64,000 nt of DNA from Sphingomonas_R arantia (GTDB lineage Bacteria > Pseudomonadota > Alphaproteobacteria > Sphingomonadales > Sphingomonadaceae), in the NCBI RefSeq assembly GCF_042682045.1, contig NZ_JBHUGS010000001.1, positions 620,001-684,000 on the forward strand, in the 5' to 3' direction. How positions within the stretch are numbered: position 1 is the stretch's first letter; every line of letters starts with the position of its first letter. Positions 34,204 to 42,482 of the stretch are shown piece after piece. Position numbers and translations under genes: made by a program. Under the pieces are notes generated by a model, which made no database searches, was not told where the DNA came from, and saw only the letters and a program-made list of their open reading frames with translations.

Positions 34204-36637
34204 ACCCGCCGCGACGCTCCCGCCGGCCGAGGCGCGCGGCGAAGGCTGGCGCCCCGGCGCGCGCTGGGCCCGCAACAGCGGCGACCGGGTGCGCGAGAAA
34301 CAGGCGGTGGTCGATGCGATCGCCACGCTGCCCGCGCACCAGCGCCCCCCGATGCGCGAACTCGGCCGCCGCAGCGAACCCGCACCCATCCCGTTCCGCG
34401 CCATGCCGCGCGACGAGGCGGGCGGCCTGCGCCAGGGTTGGGTGCCGCCGATGGTCGGGCGTGATGGCGGATTTGCGGCGGCGGATGGCGCGGCGGAGCT
34501 TCCCGGAGCGTGGGCCCAGACGGCAGCGAGGGCGAACATCGTGCCGTCGCCGACGTCCCATGAGTGGCGGGCGGCATCGCGTTCCGCGTCCGTGGGGACT
34601 GCGTCCGGCGGTGTGACGATAGATGCTTTGGCTTGCGATCAGGACGGCGCCGGCTTGTCGGCACGGGCGGGCACGGTTGTCATGGCAACCGATCGTCATC
34701 CCGGACTTGATCCGGGATCCAGAGTCACAAGCGCTGTTCCTTGCGTCCCTGGATCCCGGATCAAGTCCGGGATGACGCGGGGGGAGGGTGGTCCTTCCGT
34801 TCGCCCATCATCGCAGCGGACGTCTGAATCCGGTGTCACCCTGCCGGGGGCCGCAAGCAACGTCGTGGCTATAAAGTCCCGCGTTCGTGAGCAGGACGGC
34901 AACGAGGTTGGGATTGCACGCGGGAGTGATGGGGGGAAGGCAGGAGTCTCAAAGCTGGGTGGTGATGCAGGCGCGGTACGGGCGCCTGGGGATGATCGGA
35001 GAGCGGTAGGGTCCGCAGAACGCCAGCGTGCCGGGGGAACCACCGCAAACCGGAAGGGCGGCAAGCCCGTTGTGGCGAGGCCCGGCTATGATCGCGAGGG
35101 GGCGTTCTGGCAGACCGGGCGCGAGCTGGGGGGTGTGGTGAAGCGGGCGACGCGGGTGGAACCGTCCGTAGCGCGGGATGTGGGGGCGGCCGATGGTTCT
35201 GCGCCGGTGCCGCTTGTCCTGACCGTGCGGGATGGGGCGCGCGTGGTGGTGGGGCATGCGTGTCCGGCGGCGCGGGCGCTGGGGATCCGGGTGGGGATGG
35301 CGATGACGATGGCGCGGGCGATGGTGCCGGGGCTGGACGTGCGCGATGCCGATCCGGCGGGCGTGGCGGCGGACCTCGACCGGCTGGCGCTGTTCGCGCT
35401 CAAGCGTTGGACGCCGGGCGTGGCGGTGTCGGATGCGGACGGGTTGTGGATCGACCTGTCGGGCGTCGCGCATCTGCATGGCGGCGAGGCGCGGTTCTGT
35501 CGGCGGGTGCTGCGGTTCTGCGCGCGGCTGGGCTTTAGCGCGCGGATCGCGGTGGCGGGGACGGCGGGGGCCGCGCATGCGCTGGCGCGGTTCGGGCGGG
35601 TCGCCGCGCCGATGCTGGAAGGCGGGGCGGAGGCGGAGGCGCTGGCTCCGTTGCCGGTCGACGCGCTGCGGATCGAGGTCGCGGCGTGCGATCGGCTGCG
35701 GCGGCTGGGCGTGGAGACGGTGGGCGACCTGATCGCGATGCCGCGCGCGCCGCTCAACCGGCGGTTCGGGGGCACGGTGCTGCGCCGGCTGGACCAGGCG
35801 CTGGGCCGCGTGTCGGAGCCGATCGTGCCGGTGGTGGCGCAGGCGTTGCCGTCCGCGCGGTTGCGGCTGGTTGAGCCGATCGCGACGGCGGACGCGATCG
35901 CACAGGTGATCGGTGATCTGCTGGCGCTGCTGGTGGTGGAACTGGCCGCGCGCGGGCTGGGCGCGCGCCGGCTGGAGCTGCGGTGCGAGCGGGTCGACGG
36001 GCAGGCGTTGATCGTGCGGGCCGGCACCGCACGGCCGAACCGCGACGCGGCGCATCTGGCGCGGCTGCTGATCCCCAAGATCGAGACGATCGACCCCGGT
36101 TTCGGCATCGACGCGATGGCGATCCGCGCGGTGGCGAGCGAACCGCTGGGCGCGACGGCGATTGCGACGATCGGGGAGGATGCTGCGTCGGACCTGACGA
36201 TCCTGGTCGATCTGGTGACCGGGCGGGTCGGGACGCATCGGCTGTTCCGGATGGGTGCGGTGGAAAGCGACGTGCCGGAACGCGCGCATGCCCGGGCCGC
36301 GCCATTGTCCCCGCCCGCCGCCTGGCCCGCTGCGTGGCCGCGCCCCGTGCGGTTGCTCGATCCGCCGCAGCGGCTGGACCATGTGACCGCGCTGCTGCCA
36401 GACCATGCGCCGCGCCGGTTCAGTTGCCGCGGCCATGTCCACGACGTGGCGCACGGCGATGGCCCGGAACGGATCTACGGCGAATGGTGGCGGCGCGCGG
36501 GCGAGGCGGACGCGGTGCGCGACTATTTCCAGGTCGAGGACGCCAGCGGCGCCCGCTACTGGATCTTCCGTCGCGGCGACGGCGTGGACGGCCGGACCGG
36601 CGACATGAGCTGGCATCTGCACGGCGTGTTCGCGTGA
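34082..36637 (+). CDS. imuB: ImuB (Y-family polymerase-like) with a large in-frame insertion
   Basis: 851 residues from ATG 34082 (another ATG directly before it at 34079); most ImuB proteins are about 500. It starts with the family signature MQRVVSLYLPEFAIERVRR, then has about 370 residues of Arg/Pro/Gly-rich sequence, and resumes at about residue 375 with PLVLTVRDGARVVVGHACPA and ALGIRVGMAMTMARAMVPGL, GVAVSDADGLWIDLSGVAHL, LRRLGVETVGDLIAMPRAPL and the C-terminal DYFQVEDASGARYWIFRRGD. ImuB acts as a non-catalytic hub linking the beta clamp, ImuA and DnaE2. The insertion includes a complete REP pair (34694-34777) translated in frame. Whether the product folds is open. Confidence 0.82.
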   Translation: MQRVVSLYLPEFAIERVRRIDQRIGLETGPAGAQVGVRPPEPAATLPPAEARGEGWRPGARWARNSGDRVREKQAVVDAIATLPAHQRPPMRELGRRSEPAPIPFRAMPRDEAGGLRQGWVPPMVGRDGGFAAADGAAELPGAWAQTAARANIVPSPTSHEWRAASRSASVGTASGGVTIDALACDQDGAGLSARAGTVVMATDRHPGLDPGSRVTSAVPCVPGSRIKSGMTRGEGGPSVRPSSQRTSESGVTLPGAASNVVAIKSRVREQDGNEVGIARGSDGGKAGVSKLGGDAGAVRAPGDDRRAVGSAERQRAGGTTANRKGGKPVVARPGYDREGAFWQTGRELGGVVKRATRVEPSVARDVGAADGSAPVPLVLTVRDGARVVVGHACPAARALGIRVGMAMTMARAMVPGLDVRDADPAGVAADLDRLALFALKRWTPGVAVSDADGLWIDLSGVAHLHGGEARFCRRVLRFCARLGFSARIAVAGTAGAAHALARFGRVAAPMLEGGAEAEALAPLPVDALRIEVAACDRLRRLGVETVGDLIAMPRAPLNRRFGGTVLRRLDQALGRVSEPIVPVVAQALPSARLRLVEPIATADAIAQVIGDLLALLVVELAARGLGARRLELRCERVDGQALIVRAGTARPNRDAAHLARLLIPKIETIDPGFGIDAMAIRAVASEPLGATAIATIGEDAASDLTILVDLVTGRVGTHRLFRMGAVESDVPERAHARAAPLSPPAAWPAAWPRPVRLLDPPQRLDHVTALLPDHAPRRFSCRGHVHDVAHGDGPERIYGEWWRRAGEADAVRDYFQVEDASGARYWIFRRGDGVDGRTGDMSWHLHGVFA
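34694..34777. repeat. REP-type inverted pair (class B) inside imuB
   Basis: CGTCATCCCGGACTTGATCC GGGATCCA on the left and CTGGATCCCGGATCAAGTCC GGGATGACG on the right form an inverted pair of 84 bases, a multiple of three. It is translated as RHPGLDPGSRVTSAVPCVPG SRIKSGMTR within ImuB. A sister copy lies at 36768-36846. Confidence 0.88.
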
Positions 36638-36731
36638 GTGGGCAGAGCCTGCTGATGCCCCGTCTTTCGACGGCGAGGAAGCACGACCATGTGCGGCCGC
36701 GAAGCGTAACGGATGCTCGGGACGGCCTTTA

Positions 36732-36750
36732 TCATCGGATTATCCGATGA
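36732..36750. promoter_or_regulatory. Perfect 19-bp palindrome
   Basis: TCATCGGAT-T-ATCCGATGA is a perfect 9+1+9 palindrome in the imuB-dnaE2 gap, unlike the REP units in composition. It may be an operator or part of a transcript end; nothing identifies a binding protein. Confidence 0.4.
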
Positions 36751-36767
36751 ATGCCCGGTCATCCGCC

Positions 36768-36846
36768 ATTCCGGACTTGATCCAGCAGCCAAAGTTTCAC
36801 GCACCGCACTTGTGTTCCTGGATCCCGGATCAAGTCCGGGGTGACG
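36768..36846. repeat. REP-type inverted pair, class B
   Basis: ATTCCGGACTTGATCCAGCA on the left faces CTGGATCCCGGATCAAGTCC GGGGTGACG on the right. It is a slightly diverged copy of the pair inside imuB, 2.1 kb downstream of it. Confidence 0.82.
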
Positions 36847-36964
36847 TGGGGGGTGGGGCTACGGATGCGTGCCGGCTTCGGGCGGGGCGGGGTGGATTTT
36901 TCGGGGTGTCGCGGTTCGGTTTGTGTCCGACGGCGGGTTCCATGGTGCGACGGTGCCACGTCCG

Positions 36965-39691
36965 ATGACCGGGGCCGGGTATCATGAGTTGCAGGTGACG
37001 ACGCATTTCAGTTTTTTGCGGGGGGCGTCGTCGTGCGAGGAATTGTTCGCGCAGGCGCGGATGATCGGGTTGCCGGGGCTGGGGATCGTCGATCGCAATT
37101 CGGTGGCGGGGATCGTGCGCGCGATGGTGGCGGCGCGCGATACGGGCATGCGGATGGTGGCGGGGTGCCGGCTGGATCTGGTCGGCGGCACGTCGCTGCT
37201 GGTGTGGCCGGAGGATCGCGAGGGGTGGTCGCGGCTGACGCGGCTGCTGTCGCTGGGCAAGGCGCGTGCCGAACCGCGCAAGGGCGAGAAGGGGCAGTGT
37301 TTCCTGCACTGGGAGGATGTCGAGACGCATGCCGCGGGGTTGGTTGCGGCGCTGCTGCCTGACGGTGGTGCGGGTTATGCTGCACAGATTGCTGCGGGTA
37401 ATGCTGCGGTTTACGGAGCCGTCCGGACTGCCGCCGACGATAACGCGCGGCTGCGCGGCGACGTGCGGATGATGGCCGATGTGTTCGGTGATCGCGCGCA
37501 TCTGGTCCTGTCGCAGACGCGGCGGCCGGGCGATGCGTTGCGGCTGCACACGCTCGATACGTTGGCGCGCGAGCATGGCCTGACGTCGCTGGCGACGGGC
37601 GACGTGCTGTACCATGCGCCCGAAAACCGGATATTGCAGGATGTGGTGACGGCGATCCGCCACGGCCGCACGATCGACGAACTGGGGTTCCTGCGTGAAC
37701 GCCATGCCGACCGTCATCTGAAGAGCCCGGACGAGATGGCCCGGCGGTTCGGCGATTATCCGGACGCGATCGCCGCCAGCGGTGCGATCGCCGAACGCTG
37801 CACCTTTTCGCCGACTGACCTGACCTATCAATATCCGGACGAGATCGTGATGCGCGGGCGCGACCCGCAGGCCGCGTTGCAGAGCCTGGTCGACAGCGCG
37901 CTGGACCGGCTGTTTCCGGAGGGGGTGCCGGAGGCGTACCGGGCGCTGGCCGATCACGAGCTGAAACTGGTCGGGAAGCTGAAATATGCGCCCTATTTCC
38001 TGACGGTCAATTCGATCGTCGCGTTCGCGCGGAGCCAGGACATCCTGTGCCAGGGGCGGGGATCGGCCGCCAATTCGGTCATCTGCTATGCGTTGGGGAT
38101 CACGTCGATCGACCCGGTGAAGCATGAACTGCTGTTCGAGCGGTTCATTTCGGGCGAGCGGGCGGAGCCGCCGGACATCGACGTCGATTTCGAACATGAA
38201 CGGCGCGAGGAAGTGATCCAGTGGATCTACGAGACCTATGGCCACCGGCACGCGGCGCTGACCGCGGTGGTGAGCCGGTTTCGCGCGCGGGGGGCCGTGC
38301 GCGAGGTGGGCAAGGCGCTGGGGCTGCCGGAGGATCTGACCGCGGCGCTGGCCGGGCAGGTGTGGGGGTGGTCCGCGGAGGGCGTGGGGGAGCGGCATGT
38401 TGAGGCGCTCAACCTGGATGCGGGCAATCCGCGGATCGCGTTGACGCTGGAACTGGCGCGGCGGCTGATCGGGACGCCGCGGCATCTGTCGCAGCATCCC
38501 GGTGGGTTCGTGCTGACCCGCGACCGGCTGGACGATCTGGTGCCGATCGAGCCGGCGGCGATGGTCGATCGGCGGGTGATCGAGTGGGAGAAGGAGGATA
38601 TCGAGACGCTGGGGTTCATGAAGGTCGACATCCTGGGGCTGGGGATGCTCGGCTGCATGCGGCGCGCGTTCGACCTGCTGGCCGAGCATCGCGGCAAGCG
38701 CATGACGCTGGCGTCGCCGGAGATGCAGGAGGATTGCGAGAAGACGTTCGCGATGATCGCGCGCGCGGACACGCTGGGCACGTTCCAGATCGAGAGCCGC
38801 GCGCAGATGAGCATGTTGCCGCGGCTGAAGCCGAAGGTGTTCTACGACATCGTCATCCAGGTCGCGATCGTGCGGCCGGGGCCGATCCAGGGGGACATGG
38901 TGCACCCCTATCTGCGCCGGCGGGAGGGGAAGGAGCAGCCGGAGTATCCGAAGCCCGAGCTGAAAGCCGTGCTGGAACGGACGTTCGGCGTGCCGCTGTT
39001 CCAGGAACAGGCGATGAAGGTGGCGATCGTGGGGGCGGGCTTTTCCCCGACGGAGGCGGACGGGCTGCGGCGCGGGATGGCGACGTTCAAGTCCACGGGA
39101 GGTGTGGGGCGGTATCAGGACAAGATGATCGAGGGGATGGTGGCGAACGGGTATGAGCGCGACTTTGCCGAGCGGACGTTCAGGCAGATCGAGGGGTTTG
39201 GGAGTTACGGCTTTCCCGAGAGTCACGCGGCGTCGTTTGCGAAGATCGCTTACGCGTCGTCGTGGATGAAGTGCCATCATCCCGATGTGTTCTGCTGTGC
39301 GCTGTTGAATGCGCAGCCGATGGGGTTTTATGCACCGGCGCAGATCGTGCGGGACGCGCGCGATCATGGGGTGCGGGTGCTGCCGCCGTGTGTGAATGCG
39401 AGCCGGTGGGATACGGTTATGGTTGGGGGTGAGCGGGCTCCCTCTCCCCTTCGGGAAGAGGGGTTTGGCTTGGGGCGGGCGCGTTCGGACGCTGCAGCCG
39501 GTGATGCCTTTCCTACTCTACGTCACGACGGGGAACGGCCTTCTGCTCCCTCCCCCCAACGGGGGGAGGGTCGGGGTGGGGGGCTTGGCTGGGGGGAACA
39601 GATGCGTCAGGCCACTCCCCCCTCTCCCAACCCTCTCCCCCAGGGGAGAGGGCTTTTGGCCCGCTTTGGGGAACGGTCGTTTCCAGCCTAA
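36965..39691 (+). CDS. dnaE2: DnaE2 (ImuC) error-prone polymerase, N-terminal part, interrupted
   Basis: 908 codons from ATG 36965 (MTGAGYHELQVTTHFSFLRG). The first about 818 residues are a normal DnaE2: PHP domain (THFSFLRGASSCEELFAQAR, GIVDRNSVAGIVRAM), the polymerase palm with RGSAANSVICYALGIT and catalytic aspartates in PPDIDVDFEHERREEV, the fingers region and DGLRRGMATFKSTGGVGRYQ, up to CVNASRWDTVM at about 39419. After that the frame runs through about 270 bases of REP-type repeats and stops at TAA 39689-39691. The C-terminal part continues in the same frame after the stop (39716-40657). As it stands the polymerase is split by one nonsense codon brought by the repeat insertion; it may be inactive, or two fragments may be made. 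Confidence 0.85.
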   Translation: MTGAGYHELQVTTHFSFLRGASSCEELFAQARMIGLPGLGIVDRNSVAGIVRAMVAARDTGMRMVAGCRLDLVGGTSLLVWPEDREGWSRLTRLLSLGKARAEPRKGEKGQCFLHWEDVETHAAGLVAALLPDGGAGYAAQIAAGNAAVYGAVRTAADDNARLRGDVRMMADVFGDRAHLVLSQTRRPGDALRLHTLDTLAREHGLTSLATGDVLYHAPENRILQDVVTAIRHGRTIDELGFLRERHADRHLKSPDEMARRFGDYPDAIAASGAIAERCTFSPTDLTYQYPDEIVMRGRDPQAALQSLVDSALDRLFPEGVPEAYRALADHELKLVGKLKYAPYFLTVNSIVAFARSQDILCQGRGSAANSVICYALGITSIDPVKHELLFERFISGERAEPPDIDVDFEHERREEVIQWIYETYGHRHAALTAVVSRFRARGAVREVGKALGLPEDLTAALAGQVWGWSAEGVGERHVEALNLDAGNPRIALTLELARRLIGTPRHLSQHPGGFVLTRDRLDDLVPIEPAAMVDRRVIEWEKEDIETLGFMKVDILGLGMLGCMRRAFDLLAEHRGKRMTLASPEMQEDCEKTFAMIARADTLGTFQIESRAQMSMLPRLKPKVFYDIVIQVAIVRPGPIQGDMVHPYLRRREGKEQPEYPKPELKAVLERTFGVPLFQEQAMKVAIVGAGFSPTEADGLRRGMATFKSTGGVGRYQDKMIEGMVANGYERDFAERTFRQIEGFGSYGFPESHAASFAKIAYASSWMKCHHPDVFCCALLNAQPMGFYAPAQIVRDARDHGVRVLPPCVNASRWDTVMVGGERAPSPLREEGFGLGRARSDAAAGDAFPTLRHDGERPSAPSPQRGEGRGGGLGWGEQMRQATPPSPNPLPQGRGLLARFGERSFPA

Positions 39692-39731
39692 GCCCCCCAC
39701 CCAACCCTCCCCCCGGTGGGGGGAGGGCTTT
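39438..39731. repeat. Cluster of class C and related hairpins inside dnaE2
   Basis: At least four hairpin units follow each other: CCTCTCCCCTTCGGGAAGAG G (39440), CTCCCTCCCCCCAACGGGGG GAGGGTCGGGGTGGGGGGCT (39546), CCCTCTCCCCCAGGGGAGAG GGC (39630) and AGCCCCCCACCCAACCCTCC CCCCGGTGGGGGGAGGGCTT (39691). The last is nearly identical to the unit at 31423. The cluster lies between the RWDTVM and RLGLRLVAGL segments of DnaE2 and carries the TAA at 39689. Confidence 0.88.
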
Positions 39732-40657
39732 TGGGTTGCTCGGGGGAAAAGGCGTTCCAAGCTACCGGCCGTCCCTCCGGTTGTATGTCGCCCCTCCGAC
39801 TGGGGCTGCGTCTCGTTGCCGGCCTGTCGAACCAGCATGCGGCGGCGATCGTGGCGGCGCGGGGGGAGGTGCCGTTCGGGTCGATCGAGGATGTGTGGAA
39901 GCGGTCAGGCGTACCGGTGGCGGCGCTGGAGAAACTGGCGGCGGCGGATGCGTTTGCGGGGCTGGGGCATGACCGGCGGCAGGCGTTGTGGCGGGTGCGC
40001 GGGCTGGGCGAGGCGCCGCTGCCGCTGTTCGCGCATGCCGACGCGCGCGAGGAGGGGCGCGAGCCGACCGTCGTGCTGCGCGCGATGAGCGAGGGGCGCG
40101 AGGTGGTGGAGGATTACCGCACGCTGCAACTGTCGCTGCGCGCGCATCCGCTGAGTTTCCTGCGTGAATCGTTCGCGCGGCGGGGGTTGCGGACCTGTGC
40201 CGAGCTTGACCGGGTGCGCGACGGGACGCCGGTGGAGGTGGCGGGCATCATCCTGATCCGCCAGAAACCGGGCAGCGCCAAGGGCGTGCTGTTCCTGACG
40301 ATCGAGGACGAGACCGGGATCGCCAACGGCATCTTGTGGCCACACAAGTTTGAGGCACAGCGCCGCACCGTCCTGTCCGCTGCGATGATCGGCATCCGCG
40401 GGCGCGTGCAGCGCGAGGGCACGGTCATCCACGTCATCGCCGACCGGATCATGGACTATACCGACGAACTGCGCTCGGTGGGCGAGATGGCGTTCCCGCA
40501 CAAGCCGGGGCCGGGCGACGGCGCGACGCATCCGGGCGCGCCGGACCGCGGCGATGCCGGCTGGGCGCCGAAGGGGCGGCGCGATTATCACCGGCCGTTC
40601 CGTGATGGGGCGGATCCGGAGGAGGTGATCCGGGTGCAGACCCGGGATTTCCGGTAG
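39716..40657 (+). CDS. dnaE2: DnaE2 (ImuC) C-terminal part
   Basis: An open frame of 313 codons in the same phase as the N-terminal part, first possible start GTG 39716 and first ATG 39784, neither with a good ribosome site. From SPLRLGLRLVAGLSNQHAAA it is normal DnaE2: the HhH region (FGSIEDVWKRSGVPVAALEK), LPLFAHADAREEGREP, HPLSFLRESFARRG, and the OB fold VEVAGIILIRQKPGSAKGVL with FLTIEDETGIANGILWP, ending in the usual C-terminal tail HRPFRDGADPEEVIRVQTRD. It would need stop-codon readthrough or independent initiation to be made. Confidence 0.82.
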   Translation: MGGGLLGCSGEKAFQATGRPSGCMSPLRLGLRLVAGLSNQHAAAIVAARGEVPFGSIEDVWKRSGVPVAALEKLAAADAFAGLGHDRRQALWRVRGLGEAPLPLFAHADAREEGREPTVVLRAMSEGREVVEDYRTLQLSLRAHPLSFLRESFARRGLRTCAELDRVRDGTPVEVAGIILIRQKPGSAKGVLFLTIEDETGIANGILWPHKFEAQRRTVLSAAMIGIRGRVQREGTVIHVIADRIMDYTDELRSVGEMAFPHKPGPGDGATHPGAPDRGDAGWAPKGRRDYHRPFRDGADPEEVIRVQTRDFR

Positions 40658-40702
40658 GGGGGTGCGGGTCCCTTGCGGGGGTGCCGCCTTCTGGTTTGCG
40701 TG

Positions 40703-40743
<41 letters not shown>

Positions 40744-40810
40744 TGTGGCGTGACGGGTGTGCCGACGCCCGAGCATGGCCCTTTGCTTTGTTGTCTCCGT
40801 CCACGCTGCT

Positions 40811-41095
40811 CCGTTCGTGCTGAGTAGAGACCGAGTAGCGCCCCTTGGCGCGTATCGAGGGCGCGTATCGAAGCATGGGTTCGCGGGTGGGACTGATCCT
40901 TCGATACGGGTCTTCGACTGCGCTCAGCCCCTACTCAGGACGAACGGGGGGCTCGGAAGGAATGGTGCTTTTGCCGTTTGGTCTCGCGGGGCCGGCCGCG
41001 AAGTTCTCGACAGGCTCGAACCAAACGGAGGGGGCGTAGGTTTGCGTGGCTTGTCGAAGCGCGAAGTTCTCGACAAGCTCGAACCGAACAGGCGG
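40811..41095. repeat. Cluster of TCTCGACA-GCTCGAAC repeats
   Basis: In the 527-base gap 40658-41184 I see no gene, only repeats: CGTATCGAAGCATGGGTTCG (40861) and TTCGATACGGGTCTTCGACT (40901) with CTCAGGACGAACGGGG, AAGTTCTCGACAGGCTCGAA (41000) and AAGTTCTCGACAAGCTCGAA (41064). The last two are copies of the module found at 20373 and 42024. Confidence 0.7.
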
Positions 41096-41184
41096 TGTGG
41101 CGGTGTGGCGGTGTGCGCTAAGGTCCCACTTTACCCGCAAATCGCCCGCCAACATCGCTTCCGCTGCGCTTCGTGAGCGCGTAA

Positions 41185-41868
41185 GTGGCGGGAATGCGTG
41201 CTCCGTCTACCCGTGCGATGATTGCTGAACTTGGCGTACCGTTGGCGTGGGCGCGGGGACAGGTGGCCTGGCGGGGGTTGGCGCGGGCCTATCCGGGGGA
41301 TGGGCGGCCGGTGCTGGTGCTGCCGGGTTTTCTGGCGGACGACAGCACGACGGTGACGCTGCGCCGGACGCTGGGGGCGGCGGGCTATGTTCCGCATGGC
41401 TGGGGGCTGGGGCGCAATCGCGGGATCAGCCAGGCGCTGCTCGACCGGATGCTCAAGCGGCTGGCGGCGGTGACGCGGGAGCGGCCGGCGGCGATCGTCG
41501 GGTGGAGCCTGGGCGGGCTGTATGCGCGCGAGATCGCCAAGCGGGTGCCCGACCTGGTCGAGCGGGTGGTGACTTTGGGGTCGCCGTTTTCTGGTGACAT
41601 TCGGGCGAACCATGCCTGGCGCATGTACGAGCGGGTGACCGGGCACGCAGTGGACCAGTTGCCGATCGCGGCGGTGCTGGCGGAGAAGCCGCCGGTGCCG
41701 ACCTTTGCCTTGTGGTCGGCGCGGGACGGGATCGTGGCGCCGGCGGCGTCGCGTGGGCTGGCGGGGGAGGCCGATGCGGCGATCGCGGTGGATTGCCGAC
41801 ATATCGGGTTCACGTCGGATCCGGCGGCCCTGCGGGCGGTGCTGGAGGTTTTGCGGCGGGGGGTTTGA
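41185..41868 (+). CDS. Alpha/beta hydrolase
   Basis: 227 residues from GTG 41185; ATG 41194 and ATG 41218 are alternatives and nothing decides firmly. The fold is clear: VLVLPGFLADDSTTVTLRRT L, nucleophile Ser in IVGWSLGGLYARE, Asp in WSARDGIVAPA and His in DCRHIGFTSDP complete a serine-hydrolase triad. A lipase or acyl-hydrolase role is possible; the substrate is unknown. The gene is flanked by repeat clusters on both sides. Confidence 0.8.
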   Translation: MAGMRAPSTRAMIAELGVPLAWARGQVAWRGLARAYPGDGRPVLVLPGFLADDSTTVTLRRTLGAAGYVPHGWGLGRNRGISQALLDRMLKRLAAVTRERPAAIVGWSLGGLYAREIAKRVPDLVERVVTLGSPFSGDIRANHAWRMYERVTGHAVDQLPIAAVLAEKPPVPTFALWSARDGIVAPAASRGLAGEADAAIAVDCRHIGFTSDPAALRAVLEVLRRGV

Positions 41869-41892
41869 GTTTCGGGGACTTTTCTGCGGCGT

Positions 41893-42062
41893 CGGTTTTG
41901 TGGTGCTGTTGGCTTCTCGGCTTCGCTCGAAGGGTCCCTCGACTTCGCTCGGGATGGGCGGTTTGTTTTATTAGGTAGCACCTAATTCCCCGTTTGGTTC
42001 GAGCTTGTCGAGAACGTTGCGCAGCGTTCTCGACAGGCTCGAACCGAACCGGTTTTTGAGTG
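41893..42062. repeat. Composite intergenic repeat, copy 2
   Basis: GGTTTTGTGGTGCTGTTGGC TTCTCGGCTTCGCTCGAAGG (from 41893) and, 60 bases later, GTTGCGCAGCGTTCTCGACA GGCTCGAACCGAACC (42014). Copy 1 is at 20255-20400. Both copies lie between convergent genes. Confidence 0.75.
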
Positions 42063-42080
42063 AGGGCCGGTCTCGCCGCA

Positions 42081-42482
42081 TCACGCCAGAAACGGCGCGA
42101 TCACCTCCGTGGGCACGCGCAGCGGGCGGCCCGTCGTGCGGTCGAGGATGGCCCAGGTGGTGCGGGCGCGGACGTGGAGGCGGCCGTCGGGGCCGGTGAA
42201 TTCCATCAGGCGGTCGAACTTCGCGCCGCGCGGGGCGTCGGCGACCCAGGTGGCAGCGGTGACGGTTTCACCGGCCTTCAGCGCGCGGAGATAGTCGATT
42301 TCGTGGCGGACGATCAGCCAGACATAGGCGTCGTGATGGCCGGGTGCCGCCACCGCATGCCAGTGCGCGGTTGCGACGTCCTGGATCCAGCGGACCCAGA
42401 CCGCATTGTTGACGTGACCAAGCTCGTCGATGTCGTCGGCCGCGGCGGTGATCGCCTGCGTGAAGCGCGTCGGCATCGTCAT
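42081..42482 (-). CDS. Acyl-CoA thioesterase (4HBT, hotdog fold)
   Basis: 133 residues from ATG 42482, overlapping the stop of the marR gene (ATGA). The hotdog pattern is clear: DIDELGHVNNAVWVRWIQDV with the active-site Asp equivalent and HVNN, VRHEIDYLRALKAGETVTAA and an EFTGPDGRLHVRARTTWAIL strand pair. It hydrolyses an acyl-CoA thioester in the cytoplasm. Coupling to a MarR regulator suggests it belongs to the controlled function. Confidence 0.82.
   Translation of the reverse strand: MTMPTRFTQAITAAADDIDELGHVNNAVWVRWIQDVATAHWHAVAAPGHHDAYVWLIVRHEIDYLRALKAGETVTAATWVADAPRGAKFDRLMEFTGPDGRLHVRARTTWAILDRTTGRPLRVPTEVIAPFLA

Larger units (their letters stand above)
36638..36964. other. Gap between imuB and dnaE2
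   Basis: This 327-base gap holds the perfect palindrome at 36732 and the class B REP pair at 36768. I see no gene in it. I find no second LexA box here, so dnaE2 is probably read from the imuA promoter. Confidence 0.6.

Noticed and set aside
36747..36968. Small plus-strand frame across the imuB-dnaE2 gap
   Set aside because: It is mostly the translation of the REP pair and has no ribosome site.
36830..39367. 845-codon minus-strand frame opposite dnaE2
   Set aside because: It is an antisense shadow with Arg/His/Gln-rich composition and no domain, and the plus strand encodes a clear polymerase.
39440..39731. Possible CRISPR array
   Set aside because: The units are GC-rich hairpins of unequal length and alternating orientation without regular spacers, so they are REP-type repeats.
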